From Camillea tinctor (lineage: Eukaryota > Ascomycota > Sordariomycetes > Xylariales > Xylariaceae), in NCBI GenBank assembly GCA_022578605.1, contig MU394089.1:124001-188000 (forward strand): a stretch of DNA of 64,000 bases. The letters run 5' to 3'. Below are positions 11,076 through 21,200 of this stretch, one piece after another; positions within the stretch are counted from its first letter, which is position 1; every line of letters begins with the position of its first letter. The notes beneath the pieces are model-generated. The model saw only the letters and a list, made by a program, of their open reading frames with translations, was not told where the DNA came from and did no database searches. The position numbers were made by a program, and so were the translations under genes.

Positions 11076-13724
11076 ATGACAAGAGTGACAGATATTGAAG
11101 CGATCCTTCAAACTCTCACACTCGAAGAGAAGGTAAACCATCAACCCAACCTGAGACTTACGGTATATGAATATACATGGAACTAACACCCGTTTTTAGA
11201 TATCTCTTCTAGCTGGTCGGAATTTCTGGGAGACGGTACCTATCCCGGCTAAAGGAGTCCCGAACATCAAGGTAAACAATTCTCACTAACACATATAGTA
11301 TGAGAACCAGTTGATTTAACAACTCGGTAGACATCAGATGGGCCCAATGGAGCTCGCGGTGCAGACTTCACCGGCGGGACTCCCGCCGCATGCTTTCCTG
11401 CGGCGTGTTGTGTCGCCGCCACCTTCGACGTAGAAGCCGCCCATCAAATTGGACAGGCCCTGGCCGAGGAAACGCAAAGCAAGGGTGCGCGCTGTCTGCT
11501 AGCGCCAACGACTTGCATCCACCGACATCCCCTCGGAGGCCGCAACTTCGAAAGCTTCAGCGAGGATCCCTTCTTAGCAGGCAAGCTAGCCTCGCAAGTC
11601 ATCCAGGGTGTCCAGTCACGCGGTGTTGCCGCTACCATCAAGCATTTCGCCGTCAACGAGCAGGAGACGGACCGCTTCTCCGTAGATGAGACGGTTAGCG
11701 AGAGAGCTTTGCGGGAGATCTACCTTCGGCCGTTCGAGATCGCCATCAAGGAGGCGAAGCCATGGGCTGTCATGACGGGATACAATTCAGTAAACGGCCA
11801 CCATTGCGACTCTAACCCGTTCCTCCTACAGAAGGTCCTGCGCGGCGACTGGGGTTGGGATGGCCTCGTCATGAGCGATTGGGGCGGCACGAACTCAACC
11901 GTCGAGTCGCTCAACGCAGGATTAGACTTGGAGATGCCGGGCCCCACGATCAGAAGGAAGGTCCCAGACGTGGTCGCCGCTGTCAAAGAGGGTAAAGTGT
12001 CAGAGAGCACCATCGACGACCGGGCCCGGCGCGTGCTCCGATTTCTCGAGAGGCTGAAGGCTTTCGAGGACCCGAGTATTCCTGCAGAGAAAGCGATTAA
12101 CAAACCCGAACACCAAAAACTCATACGCGAGACCGGTGCTCGCGGTGCCGTTTTGCTTAAGAATGAAAAACAAGTCTTGCCCCTGTCGAAGGAGAAGGTA
12201 AAGGGTAAAAAGGTGGCTGTTATTGGCCTCGCGAAAACGCCGCTCGCACACGGAGGTGGCAGCGCGAGTGTGAACGCTCATTATAAGATCGCCCCGTGGG
12301 ATGCTTTGCAGGCTGCCATAGGCGATATAGCAGAATTAGTGTACGCTAAGGGGTGTCACTCCCAGCGTCTTCTACCGCCGCTGGCCTGTGACGAGACGGC
12401 AGGAAAGGTGCTTGGCCTCGATGGAAAGCCGGGATTTACGATGCAGTGGTTCGATAAGGACACCAACAAATTGCTAGACACCAGGCACGGGCGGGATTCA
12501 TGCTTGCTTTCTCCTATCCTAAACAATGAAGGGCTGTGGAAGGTCGTCGAGTACTCTGGCGACTTCACGCCTGCTGTCTCCGGGTCTCATTATATGGGAT
12601 GCACAGGGCTGGGCTCGACGCAGTTCTTCATCAACGACAAGCTGATCTACGAACAGAAGGGGACGACGCCCGACGCCATGGGCTTTCTGTTTGGCGCGCT
12701 GTCCGAGAACGAATTCACATACTCATTCGAGGCTGGTACAACCTACCGCCTGAGAGTTCGCAGTCTACCCCCGATTGACGTCCCTGGTCTGGAACTCCTA
12801 AATGGCCGCACTGGTTTACGTCTCGGTTTTCAAATCGCTTCAGAGCATGATGCGGATCTCATTGGCGAGGCGACAGCCCTTGCTAAAGAGTCTGACTACG
12901 CCATTATATTTACTGGACATGACCCGCATTGGGAGACCGAAGGCCAAGACCAGGTCTCGTTCAACCTCCCCAAGGACGGGTCTCAAGATGCCCTAGTCAG
13001 TGCAGTTGCCGATGCCAACAGCAACACAGTTGTCGTCAACTCAACCGGTGTAGCCATTGCTCTCCCCTGGTTGGATCAAGTAGCCGGCTTGGTACAGTCC
13101 TGGTTCCCGGGCCAGGAGTGCGGTAATTCCATCGCCGACGTCCTGACCGGGACCGTCAATCCCGAGGGCCGCCTGCCCGTGAGCTTTCCCAAGAAGCTGG
13201 AATATGCACCGGCCCACGGCAATTTCCCCGGCACCTATGATAATGGCCAATTAAAAGTGGAGTATAAGGAAGGGGTTTTCGTCGGTTATCGCCACTATGA
13301 TCGCTTCGGCAAGGACAAGGTCCATTTTCCATTCGGTTACGGCTTGTCCTACACAACCTTTGGTTTCGGCACCATGCAGGTTGCCAAGCAGTCAGCTGAT
13401 CTGTACTCAGTTTCTGTGGACGTCTCGAACACAGGAAGCGTTGCCGGTGGTGTATTAGTCCAGATTTACGCAGGCAAAAGCGAACCTCTGCCTGACCATC
13501 CAGTGAAGAGTTTAGTAGCGTTCATGAAGATCAGATTGGACGCAGGCGAGAAGCAGACCGTGCAGCTTTCGGTTTCAGCGAGAGATTTTGGTTACTTTGA
13601 TGAGAAGAGAGGGGAATGGGTCGTGCTAGCTGGCCGGTACGACTTTACGCTTGGTCAGTCATCGTTTGATGCCATCCAGACTATTCCGGTAACTATCGAG
13701 AAGGAGTTGAGTTATAAGCCATAG
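11076..13724 (+). CDS. GH3 beta-glucosidase with PA14 insert
   Basis: Retaining beta-glucosidase releasing glucose from beta-glucosides. Three exons, 11076-11132, 11200-11271 and 11331-13724, all phase 0, give 840 aa, normal for this subgroup. The GH3 N-domain carries SDGPNGARG (about 45-53), a KHF motif, and the nucleophile Asp of MSDWGG near residue 226. The second domain contains the PA14 insertion at roughly 385-535 (carbohydrate-binding, GSHYMGCTG). The acid/base glutamate region is HWETEGQDQ near 575. A fibronectin III-like C-terminal domain starts near 690. There is no signal peptide (the protein begins MTRVTDIEAILQTLTLEEK), so it is probably intracellular. An upstream extension through non-ATG codons was rejected because the splice sites and family start agree. 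The neighbour hydrolase is convergent, 503 bp away. Confidence 0.93.
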
Positions 13725-14227
13725 GTGGTTATTACTATGCATGTAGATATAATTAATATAGACAACGATTATATACGAAGAGATTATTACTAACATCATT
13801 CCCAGATCTTTATTTGAGGTATGTAAGCAAGTAGCATATAGCCTTTTAGTTCCATTCAAAATATTAACAACATAACCGCCATCTAAACCCCTATTCACAA
13901 CATTTGTCTATATTAATCGGGTCCAACCATGTTTCAACATGAGGTGGAAACTGTTTAAAGAGTTACAAGGAATCAGACTAACGAGCATACTATACACCTA
14001 GACAAAAAGCATCATTAACTATAACACAGGTAAACAAATAAGCGCTTAAAGCATTTATCAATTTCGTTACTTCATAGCACTAGTCTACCAAGCAGTTACT
14101 AATATCTCTCGTAAAATCTGCAATATTACTAAAAGAATGTCACCAAAAAGGGGGTTATCACCCATTCAGGCTCTGTACCCCCCAGCCCACCAATACAACA
14201 TCACCCCCTAACGACACGAGCAGAGAT
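13725..14227. other. Convergent 3' intergenic region
   Basis: About 500 AT-rich bases between the 3' ends of the beta-glucosidase and hydrolase genes. It holds presumably the two 3' UTRs. No coding region or repeat seen. Confidence 0.55.
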
Positions 14228-15217
14228 CTAAGACGAGAATCTCTTCTCCAAGAAGGCCAACATCAGCGCGCCCACCTCCTCCGGCTTCTCGTAGGGGCAC
14301 CAGTGGCCGCTATCAATAGTCTTCTCCTCGATATCGGGCAGCAGGCCCGCCTCCTTAGCCCTATCGGAGCCCTCGCGGCGGCACACAGCGTCCTGCTCGC
14401 AGATGACGAACAGCGTGGGCACGCGCACGACGTAGTTCGCCTCGGGCACGCTCTTCGCGGCCTCGCTCTGGACGTTCTCACTGATAGCGCGGTACCAGCA
14501 CAGCGGGGCGGCGAAACCGCCGGTCCGGAAGCGGTCCACGAAGGCGGCGCGCGCGGCGGGCGTGGCGTACGGGCGCGGGGCCACGCTCCAGGACGCGGCC
14601 GGCGTCGCCATCCACTTGCGCATGTTGCCGGGGACGCAGAACAGCTCGCGCATCCAGTCGCGGCCCGCGCCGTGGATGCCGTCGTACAGGCGCCCCGGGT
14701 CGGCGTCCAGGATGCCCGCCGCTTCGGCCGACACGAAGAACTCCTGGTACGCGAACAGCGGGTACCCGAAGAGCTTCTCGGTCGCGGCGTTGAGCGCGGC
14801 GAGGTCCACCGGCGCGGTCGACGGCGGCGCGTACCCCACGTTCAGGACGATGAGCCCCGACATGCGCTCCGGGTGGTAGTTGTACAGCCGCTGGGCGAGC
14901 TGCGAGCCCCAGTCGTGCCCGACCGAGATGACCTGGCCGACGCCCTCGGCGTCGAGGATCTCGATCAGGTCGCTGGTCTGCTCGGCGTGGCTGTACGCGG
15001 CGGGGTCGGTGGGCTTGGATGTCCCGGCGTAGCCGATCAGATCGGGCACGATGAGATGGTATTGGCCGAGCTTTGCGGCGATCCCGTTCCACAGGTGAGC
15101 GTCATCTGGGAAGCCGTGGAGGAGGAGCAGGGTTGGTCGGTTGGGGGACGGGGCAGAAACATAATACGTGTAGTTGAATCGCGCCGTCTGGATGGTTTTC
15201 TTCTGGAATTTGTCCAT
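14228..15217 (-). CDS. Alpha/beta hydrolase, epoxide hydrolase-like
   Basis: Single-exon gene, 329 aa. It has the full epoxide hydrolase/haloalkane dehalogenase-type layout: oxyanion motif HGFPDD (34-39), nucleophile Asp about 102 in GHDWGSQ, a cap domain with candidate epoxide-polarising tyrosines (YQEFF and WYRAI), acid Asp about 276 in CEQDAV, and catalytic His about 305 in DSGHWC. An aspartate nucleophile, rather than serine, supports epoxide hydrolase over esterase or lipase. No signal peptide, so probably cytosolic or peroxisomal; the C terminus is not a clear PTS1. The 3' two-thirds are very GC-rich, which creates long antisense open frames on the plus strand. The true substrate cannot be read from sequence. 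Confidence 0.9.
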   Translation of the reverse strand: MDKFQKKTIQTARFNYTYYVSAPSPNRPTLLLLHGFPDDAHLWNGIAAKLGQYHLIVPDLIGYAGTSKPTDPAAYSHAEQTSDLIEILDAEGVGQVISVGHDWGSQLAQRLYNYHPERMSGLIVLNVGYAPPSTAPVDLAALNAATEKLFGYPLFAYQEFFVSAEAAGILDADPGRLYDGIHGAGRDWMRELFCVPGNMRKWMATPAASWSVAPRPYATPAARAAFVDRFRTGGFAAPLCWYRAISENVQSEAAKSVPEANYVVRVPTLFVICEQDAVCRREGSDRAKEAGLLPDIEEKTIDSGHWCPYEKPEEVGALMLAFLEKRFSS

Positions 15218-18068
15218 TGTGTATGTTAGAGGAAGGTCTCAATCTGAAAATGTTGGTGATAATGACAGGAGCAAGAATTCAGTCGGCAGAGCACATAATT
15301 TATAGAAGATGAAATCGAAGCTTTAAACTACACGACCAGCAATTTTTATCTTAGAAATACTTCGGTGTCTCGTGCAAACGCCTCTACCCGTACCTAGCTA
15401 CATAATGCTGACATCAATTCCGTGTCCACGCGGGGTTGTGTGTCCATGTACGCTACTGGAATAGCAAACTCGATTTTGTAATTCACAAGTTCAAATATGC
15501 TTATAAATCGGCAAGCTCCGACTCCACGCGGAGCGCGACTTATATACGTGCATTATATGTATGTCCACATTAGGTCTTACGTTATGTCTTGATATTGAGT
15601 GTTATGTACTATAAGACAATGTGATCTGCTGTCGAATCATGAGAGGTAACTTTGATTATAAACAAGAGACAAAGTAGACAATGAATCATCTGGCAAGTAC
15701 TTAGGCACGCAATCATATTGTGGATATTGTGTGGGAGACTAGAATTGACAACTTCTTGCGATGCGCCACTTCATAGCGGGGGGCTACTCCCTTGATACCC
15801 TAATACTCTCAAGTCCTAAAGCACCATAAGCTCGTAATAACACAGTATGACTGCAAAATTTATATATTATGTCATATGGCTTTATATATGCCACTCGATA
15901 AGAAATCGTAGTCATATTCGGTAGTATGTAGACCGGAAACTATCTTGTTGAAATCACGGGTCATGTCTTGGTAAAACCTAGGAGGACGCAGACGCGGGCT
16001 ATTCTCGGGAAACAGTCGTAGGATGAGGCTCGAAACCATAATTACGTATGTATAATACGCAAGTAGCTATCCACCTGGTCATATACCTACATATGTTTGC
16101 TTCATGATGGTATTATAGCTTGGGTATGCGTAGCGCCGTTAAGGTTGCATGATGTATATCAGATGTTGAAGTAAGGGGCTCTTTCACCAGGTGTCTATGT
16201 GGTGTGTATGTGTTTTCCGTATACAGGCTTCGTCACACCGATCACAACCTATTCAATAAGAAGTTCTAATATTTTGTTCTTGTGACCATTTACTTAGAAA
16301 AGCTTAAGGTATTTCTCAACTTTACGTAGATGTTTCCTGGGCGAGAGGTCGTTTTGAGATACATCACTTAACTCCGGCATGGTATGTATAGGCTAAGCGG
16401 AAACCTGAAACAGGGGTCTTAGTTTCACATCTCACGATAAAGACAAGATGTAGCTTATATCTAGGTACAACTAGACTACTAGGAATACGAGAAGTCCCGA
16501 ATACAAACAATGTTTAGTCCGGACAGTACCAATTGCTCTAGCTAAACGTTGAGAGGCCATGGTATAAGATGCTAAGACCAGTGCTCGGTCACGATCCAGG
16601 AAAGATCACCGCTATAGGAGTCCAAATTGAGTAGATTAAGCTTTTTGTATAGACCCTTGCTTAATGTATTTCTACAAGTATCTGTGGTACTGTAGATCTA
16701 CCATTGAGATCACCTATCGCCGAAAGCAACTAATTGCTAGATTCAGGTGGATTCAGGACAGCAAGGTCGATACCCAGGAGGAGTAACCCTTAACGTATCG
16801 TCTAAGTGGGGGTTTTTACTACGCTCGGTCGTTGTGACATGATGATTATCTTCTACCTGCTATCAATACGTAACATTAGATGACCTTCAGGCGCTCGAGC
16901 ATAGGAACGACTTAGTCGTTACTTAATAACCTGTTTAGTGATCAAGGACACGAATCATATCAGTGCTTTCGTTACATCTTAGTCCTAGACAGATGGGCTT
17001 GATTTCCTGCCTAGTGACGCTTTGGACACTTTGGATAACACTATGAGGAGTCATCTGGATGGCCTCACCTATAAAATATACAGGCGCTAGACCTGTATTA
17101 GGCTGAACTATAATCTGCATGCCATTAGACCGATCTCTGATATGTTTCAACTCTTACACGGAGCTAACGATGACATAAAAACATTGAAGAGGTTAAGTGT
17201 TCCGGGGGTACCTGTCAGCTGAGAAGAGATTATGTAGGCGGAAGCCCAAATGAAGAAGGCATTTCAAATCCCGAGCGCCGACCACCCTCGGAGCTCCATA
17301 TGACTACCTAGCGTTGTAGATCCACGGAGGACTAGAGTAATAATACTCCCGAAACTAGTTTCCTGGCTTCGGTGATTGCAAACTCGAGATGTTCTAGCGG
17401 GAAATATCTAGCGCCCTCACATCGTCGACTGACAGGAGAGCTAGGAAAATCGATTTAATAATCTAAGCTACCGCGCTCGGTGCCAAGATATTCGGGGAGA
17501 AAAAAAAAAGCGCCGGCCCCTGACTACTACGATATAAATCGACCGAGTTTGGTCTAAATGAGTCTAAGATCTGGAATAAGTTGGCAGTCCTTGTCTGATC
17601 GCAAAGCCGTCTCCTGCCGCCAGGGGAAATCATAGTTAGTTGCTACTAGCTACGGAGCTGCTTGTCGTTCTATATTTGGCTGACAGATATCTTACGAATA
17701 GTATGGGGATTCTAGAGTAGGTTAGACTTATCGGCGTGACATTGCTCGACAGTATGCACGACATTATCATCCCCAGTTGCTTACCATAAAGGCAGCGGAG
17801 ACTTGGGTGAAGGGGACTGAGAAACATAGGATTTTAGTCTATTATTGACATATGAAACTATCTAGTAACGATTATTAATACACCTTGTGCGTGTTGTGAT
17901 TCTCTCCAGACATTCGTACACAGCTGCCTCTTCTTGCATAGCAAAAGACGAGCAAGGCATGTGCACGTCTATCCAAGTAGATAGATGCCTAGGGGTTCCA
18001 TTGACCCTAGCCTCAGCTGTGCGCTTTCCCAGTGCCTTTTAGCTTCTCGGTGGTTTGATTCGCGTTGT
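15218..18068. other. Gene-free 2.85-kb intergenic region
   Basis: I see no frame with coding character, no microsatellite and no transposon ends. The composition is AT-rich with many short TA-rich words. It may be old decayed repetitive DNA, but nothing recognisable remains. Confidence 0.45.
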
Positions 18069-18701
18069 CTACAACTCCAACTTAGTGAACAAATCCGTCA
18101 CATGCCCTAGTTGTGGATTTCCTAGGATCTCCAAACGCTGTGAAGGTGTCAACCAGACTCGCGTGCGCAAGGCCTCCAGGCTCGGATGCCAACCTCGGAC
18201 TCTGTTCACAATAGAATGAAACAAAATGTTCCAATACATACCATGGCCCCCGTGGATATCTAATTGTAAGGGATCCGATGCCAGTTGCTGACTAGAGAAG
18301 ATGCAGATGCACGCGAGCGTCATTTGGTGTATCAATGTGTCCAATGCTTCATTAAGTGACAATATGTTGCCTCTATGATGCAAAAATACCCCTATTTCTC
18401 CTTCGTTGGGGTCAAAAAACCCATACATATCGGATCTATTGGTATCCTCTTGGAACACTTTCAGTCGTACGGTATTGCATAGATGGCCAAAAAAGAAATG
18501 CCTGTCTAGAAAGTACATGTACGTTTCCAGCAGTCCCGCTGAGGGCATCTCTTGCCGTAAGTAAATGTTCACGAATGCCCACTTGCTGATGTCCTGTTCT
18601 GTATAATGAGGCGAGTCACTGGGTGGAAGTGCAAGTATCAACCTGATTAGATGTTCTGGCGCGTAAAGCCCTCTAAAGGAGCGGAATGGTGGCCGGAGCA
18701 T
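18069..18701 (-). CDS. SprT-like domain protein with degenerate zinc-binding site (putative pseudoenzyme)
   Basis: An uninterrupted 210-aa frame with a good ATG at 18701. The order of elements resembles fungal SprT-like metalloproteins: an early helix (YMYFLDRHFFFGHL, about 82-95), a beta-rich middle (GFFDPNEGEIGVFLHH), then a helix where HExxH should be, and finally GGHGMYWNILFHSIV, which resembles the GHGxxW third-ligand segment. The expected HExxH reads HQMTL: the catalytic Glu is Gln and the second His is Leu, while the first His and GHG are kept. Proteolysis is therefore unlikely. It could be a binding-only paralogue or a gene in decay, although the frame has no stop. It is flanked by gene-free DNA on its 3' side. 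Family assignment is by pattern recognition only; recruitment to DNA-protein crosslinks, the role of active SprT/Spartan enzymes, is not implied. Confidence 0.6.
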   Translation of the reverse strand: MLRPPFRSFRGLYAPEHLIRLILALPPSDSPHYTEQDISKWAFVNIYLRQEMPSAGLLETYMYFLDRHFFFGHLCNTVRLKVFQEDTNRSDMYGFFDPNEGEIGVFLHHRGNILSLNEALDTLIHQMTLACICIFSSQQLASDPLQLDIHGGHGMYWNILFHSIVNRVRGWHPSLEALRTRVWLTPSQRLEILGNPQLGHVTDLFTKLEL

Positions 18702-19246
18702 GACTAAGCGCCTTTAAGAATTGCTTTATTGATCTAGATCTGCTTCGGAGTTGATGCATATGAAATTGTATACCTCTTACCATGGGATATGGCTAGTTTT
18801 TATATCAATCTACGTTGGTATTGCCCCATAGGAAATGTGATTGGAATAAGTCTGTTTCTTTTTGTAAATCTATTTCTAGAATATGTCTTAAACATCATGA
18901 GGTGGCCACATCGGTCGGTGCTGGAAGCTCTTTGATGTAAAACACCGAGATGTCTTACCATAAGCTCAAATACGTTACAGTCTGAACACGAGAAAATAAC
19001 AACAGCGATGATCTAAGCTATATAAAGTTTACTTGTCACTTTAGGGGGAACTGAATCCAGGATAGATATGATAAGCTATGAGACATCATCTGCGACTAAC
19101 GGCCTTTATTAAACGACACAACAATGGGGCCTTATGGACGTGTCTAAACCGATGTCAAGTCCGTATATTGAGCGTATACTCTAAGTTGATATATATTCTG
19201 ATGTATAGGCGGCATGCTATCTGCTTGTAGTTGGCAAGAAGAGATA
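18702..19246. other. Intergenic, no gene seen
   Basis: About 545 bases between two minus-strand genes: promoter side of the SprT-like gene and 3' side of the dolichyl-diphosphatase gene. AT-rich, no feature identified. Confidence 0.5.
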
Positions 19247-20084
19247 TCATCTTTTCTTCTTTTGCTGGGCTTTCAGGGCTGTCATTTTATCATCCCATTT
19301 CTCCCATCCAGCTTGGCACGGATCCTCCTCGACCACGAGATCCCTCACTCTCAGCCACCTTGCGGGTGGTGTCTCGATGGCCCAGGTTAGCCAACCAGTC
19401 TGGCGTATAATGCTCGTAATGATGAACCAAGCCACTGCGCTCACGGCGCCGGCGATGCTCCCAACGATAACTTGCTTCTCGGTATGGTAGTTCAAGTAGA
19501 TCCTGCTCCATGCAACCGCAGCTGCCATCACGAGACAGGCAACACTCCACACAGCCCTTTCAAGCATAGTCATCGGAGTGTGGTTCCGCCTTCTAACACC
19601 AGGACTCGGAGGGCGGTGTCGGACTAAGAGAAACAGAGTCATGGAGATGGCAAAGTAGGCGACAAACTGGGCATGGCTGCTGGGCATGCCATAACCCTTG
19701 CCATTCATGCGGCGCGGGCGCTCTTCCTTGATTAAGCGCTTCAGGGCGAAGTTGAGGGCCTCGCAAGCAAGTTGACCAGCAAACAGAAGTGCTATTTCGA
19801 TTTCGCGGGTTGACCAGATCAGGGTGGCGTAGACAACACAGAGACCCTGGGGTACCAGAGCCAGCCAGGCGCAAAGAAAGGAGATGCGGTCCGTGGGGTC
19901 CTGGGGTAGATAGCGAGTGGTTAGTTTAAGGGACGATCTGGGGTAAAACTGGAGATGGGCTTAATATTATATTATATTTATATTGTAATATGGGGGAGAC
20001 GAGTGCTGTGGCGATACTTCTGGTACGTACATAGTGGACGTGGGTTAGGGATAGAGAAGCCAAGGGTGTCAGATCGTCAGCCAT
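19247..20084 (-). CDS. cax4: Dolichyl-diphosphatase, PAP2 superfamily (Cax4/Cwh8 type)
   Basis: ER enzyme that removes a phosphate from dolichyl diphosphate on the lumenal side, recycling the lipid carrier of N-glycosylation. Two exons, 20084-20031 (18 codons) and 19900-19247, joined by a 130-bp intron with donor GTACGT, give 235 aa, close to the yeast Cwh8 length. The three PAP2 phosphatase motifs are present: KRLIKEERP, then PSSH, then SRIYLNYH. Several hydrophobic segments fit a multi-pass ER membrane protein, and the tail is basic (KAQQKKKR), compatible with an ER-retrieval signal. The first exon MADDLTPLASLSLTHVHY matches the N terminus I recall for fungal homologues, which supports the start. 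Confidence 0.9.
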
Positions 20085-21200
20085 GACTAGGTTAATACTA
20101 GGGAGGTGTAGTAGATAGGTATAGGTAGGCGGAATTGATTATGGCTTCAGAAAGGACTGTGCGGTGGTCTTCGAGGGATGGAGATGGGATGGAGATGGGA
20201 TGAAGAGATGGTCTAGGGTTTCATTGCTCAGAGGGTGGCCATTTTCCAAGGTTTGTGGGGTACAATTCGGAAAAGCAAAAAAAGAAAAAAAAGAAAAACA
20301 TAAATAAATAGAAAACCTCGGAGCGTTTGGTAATCGTGTCAATTGTAGTGTCGTGTCTTCGAGTATTTGTGGTTGTAGTTGGTTTGGTCTTGCTAACTCA
20401 GCAACCGACGTTGCAACAACAAGAAAGGCTAAAAAGCTCTCCGTTTCCCGTTGTCGATAGAAGACCCGAGAAATTGGTTCTATGGCTAGATAGGTAACCT
20501 AGCTTAAAGCTGTACTACAGGAATTTCGTCATAAGTAGAGGCTAGCAGCTGAGCGACAGCTGTAGGCTATCCACCTGACAGGAGCGGCGTAGAGTCATTA
20601 GGTTAGCAGGTTAGGTACCTAAGAATATACCTAACCTCTAAGCTTTGGTACATAGCAGTAAAGAATTGCCCCTCACCTTTCTCTCCCACCTTTCATCTAC
20701 CTAACCTTCAGCTTTCTTCAACACCAGATGATTTGAACACACAAGTTAATACACTATTGTGTTGCTAGGCAAATTCTTGTGGAATATATTGCTCTAGCCA
20801 GGGTTAAGTCCATAACATAACAAAACAAAACAAAACAAAACATAACACATCACCTAGGTAATCCTGCAACATCTTACCTAGGTACTTGTTGTTGACAAAG
20901 TGACAAGTCCCAAGTTATTTATTTCACACCACCCTATTCCCACCAGATGCATGCTGGACGATTCAACATAATCCAATCTCATCAGCATGCCATAACACGA
21001 TAGTACGAACTGGTGGCGAATCTGCTCTCTCTTCCTACAAGTCTTTGCACTATCTTATTGGCTATTGATGCTCTAGACTTACTCTGTTCTCCGCCAAAAA
21101 ACCAAAACAAAAAAAACAACATCGCTTAGAAATGCGCCTAACTATATACTTCTTCCACTGCCAGCTATCTCCCCGTGAAAACCGGTAACTGTGAAGGGCT
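20085..21200. other. Divergent promoter region, dolichyl-diphosphatase / RBR ligase
   Basis: About 1.1 kb between divergent starts. It contains a GGATGGAGATGGGATG tract near 20175-20200, TACCTAGGTA-like motifs at 20612 and 20870-20890, a CAAAA pentanucleotide run (20820-20844) and a pyrimidine-rich leader just before the RBR gene (20660-20730). No gene seen. Confidence 0.5.
20820..20844. repeat. CAAAA pentanucleotide microsatellite
   Basis: Four to five tandem AACAAA-type units between the dolichyl-diphosphatase and RBR genes, flanked by CATAA variants. Confidence 0.75.

Noticed and set aside
14303..15229. 308-codon open frame on the plus strand
   Set aside because: It is exactly antisense to the epoxide-hydrolase-like gene, whose active-site motifs are intact; GC-rich codons remove stops from the other strand.
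18069..18701. Reading this gene as a pseudogene
   Set aside because: The frame is fully open with a good start codon; only the active site is degenerate, so it is listed as a CDS.
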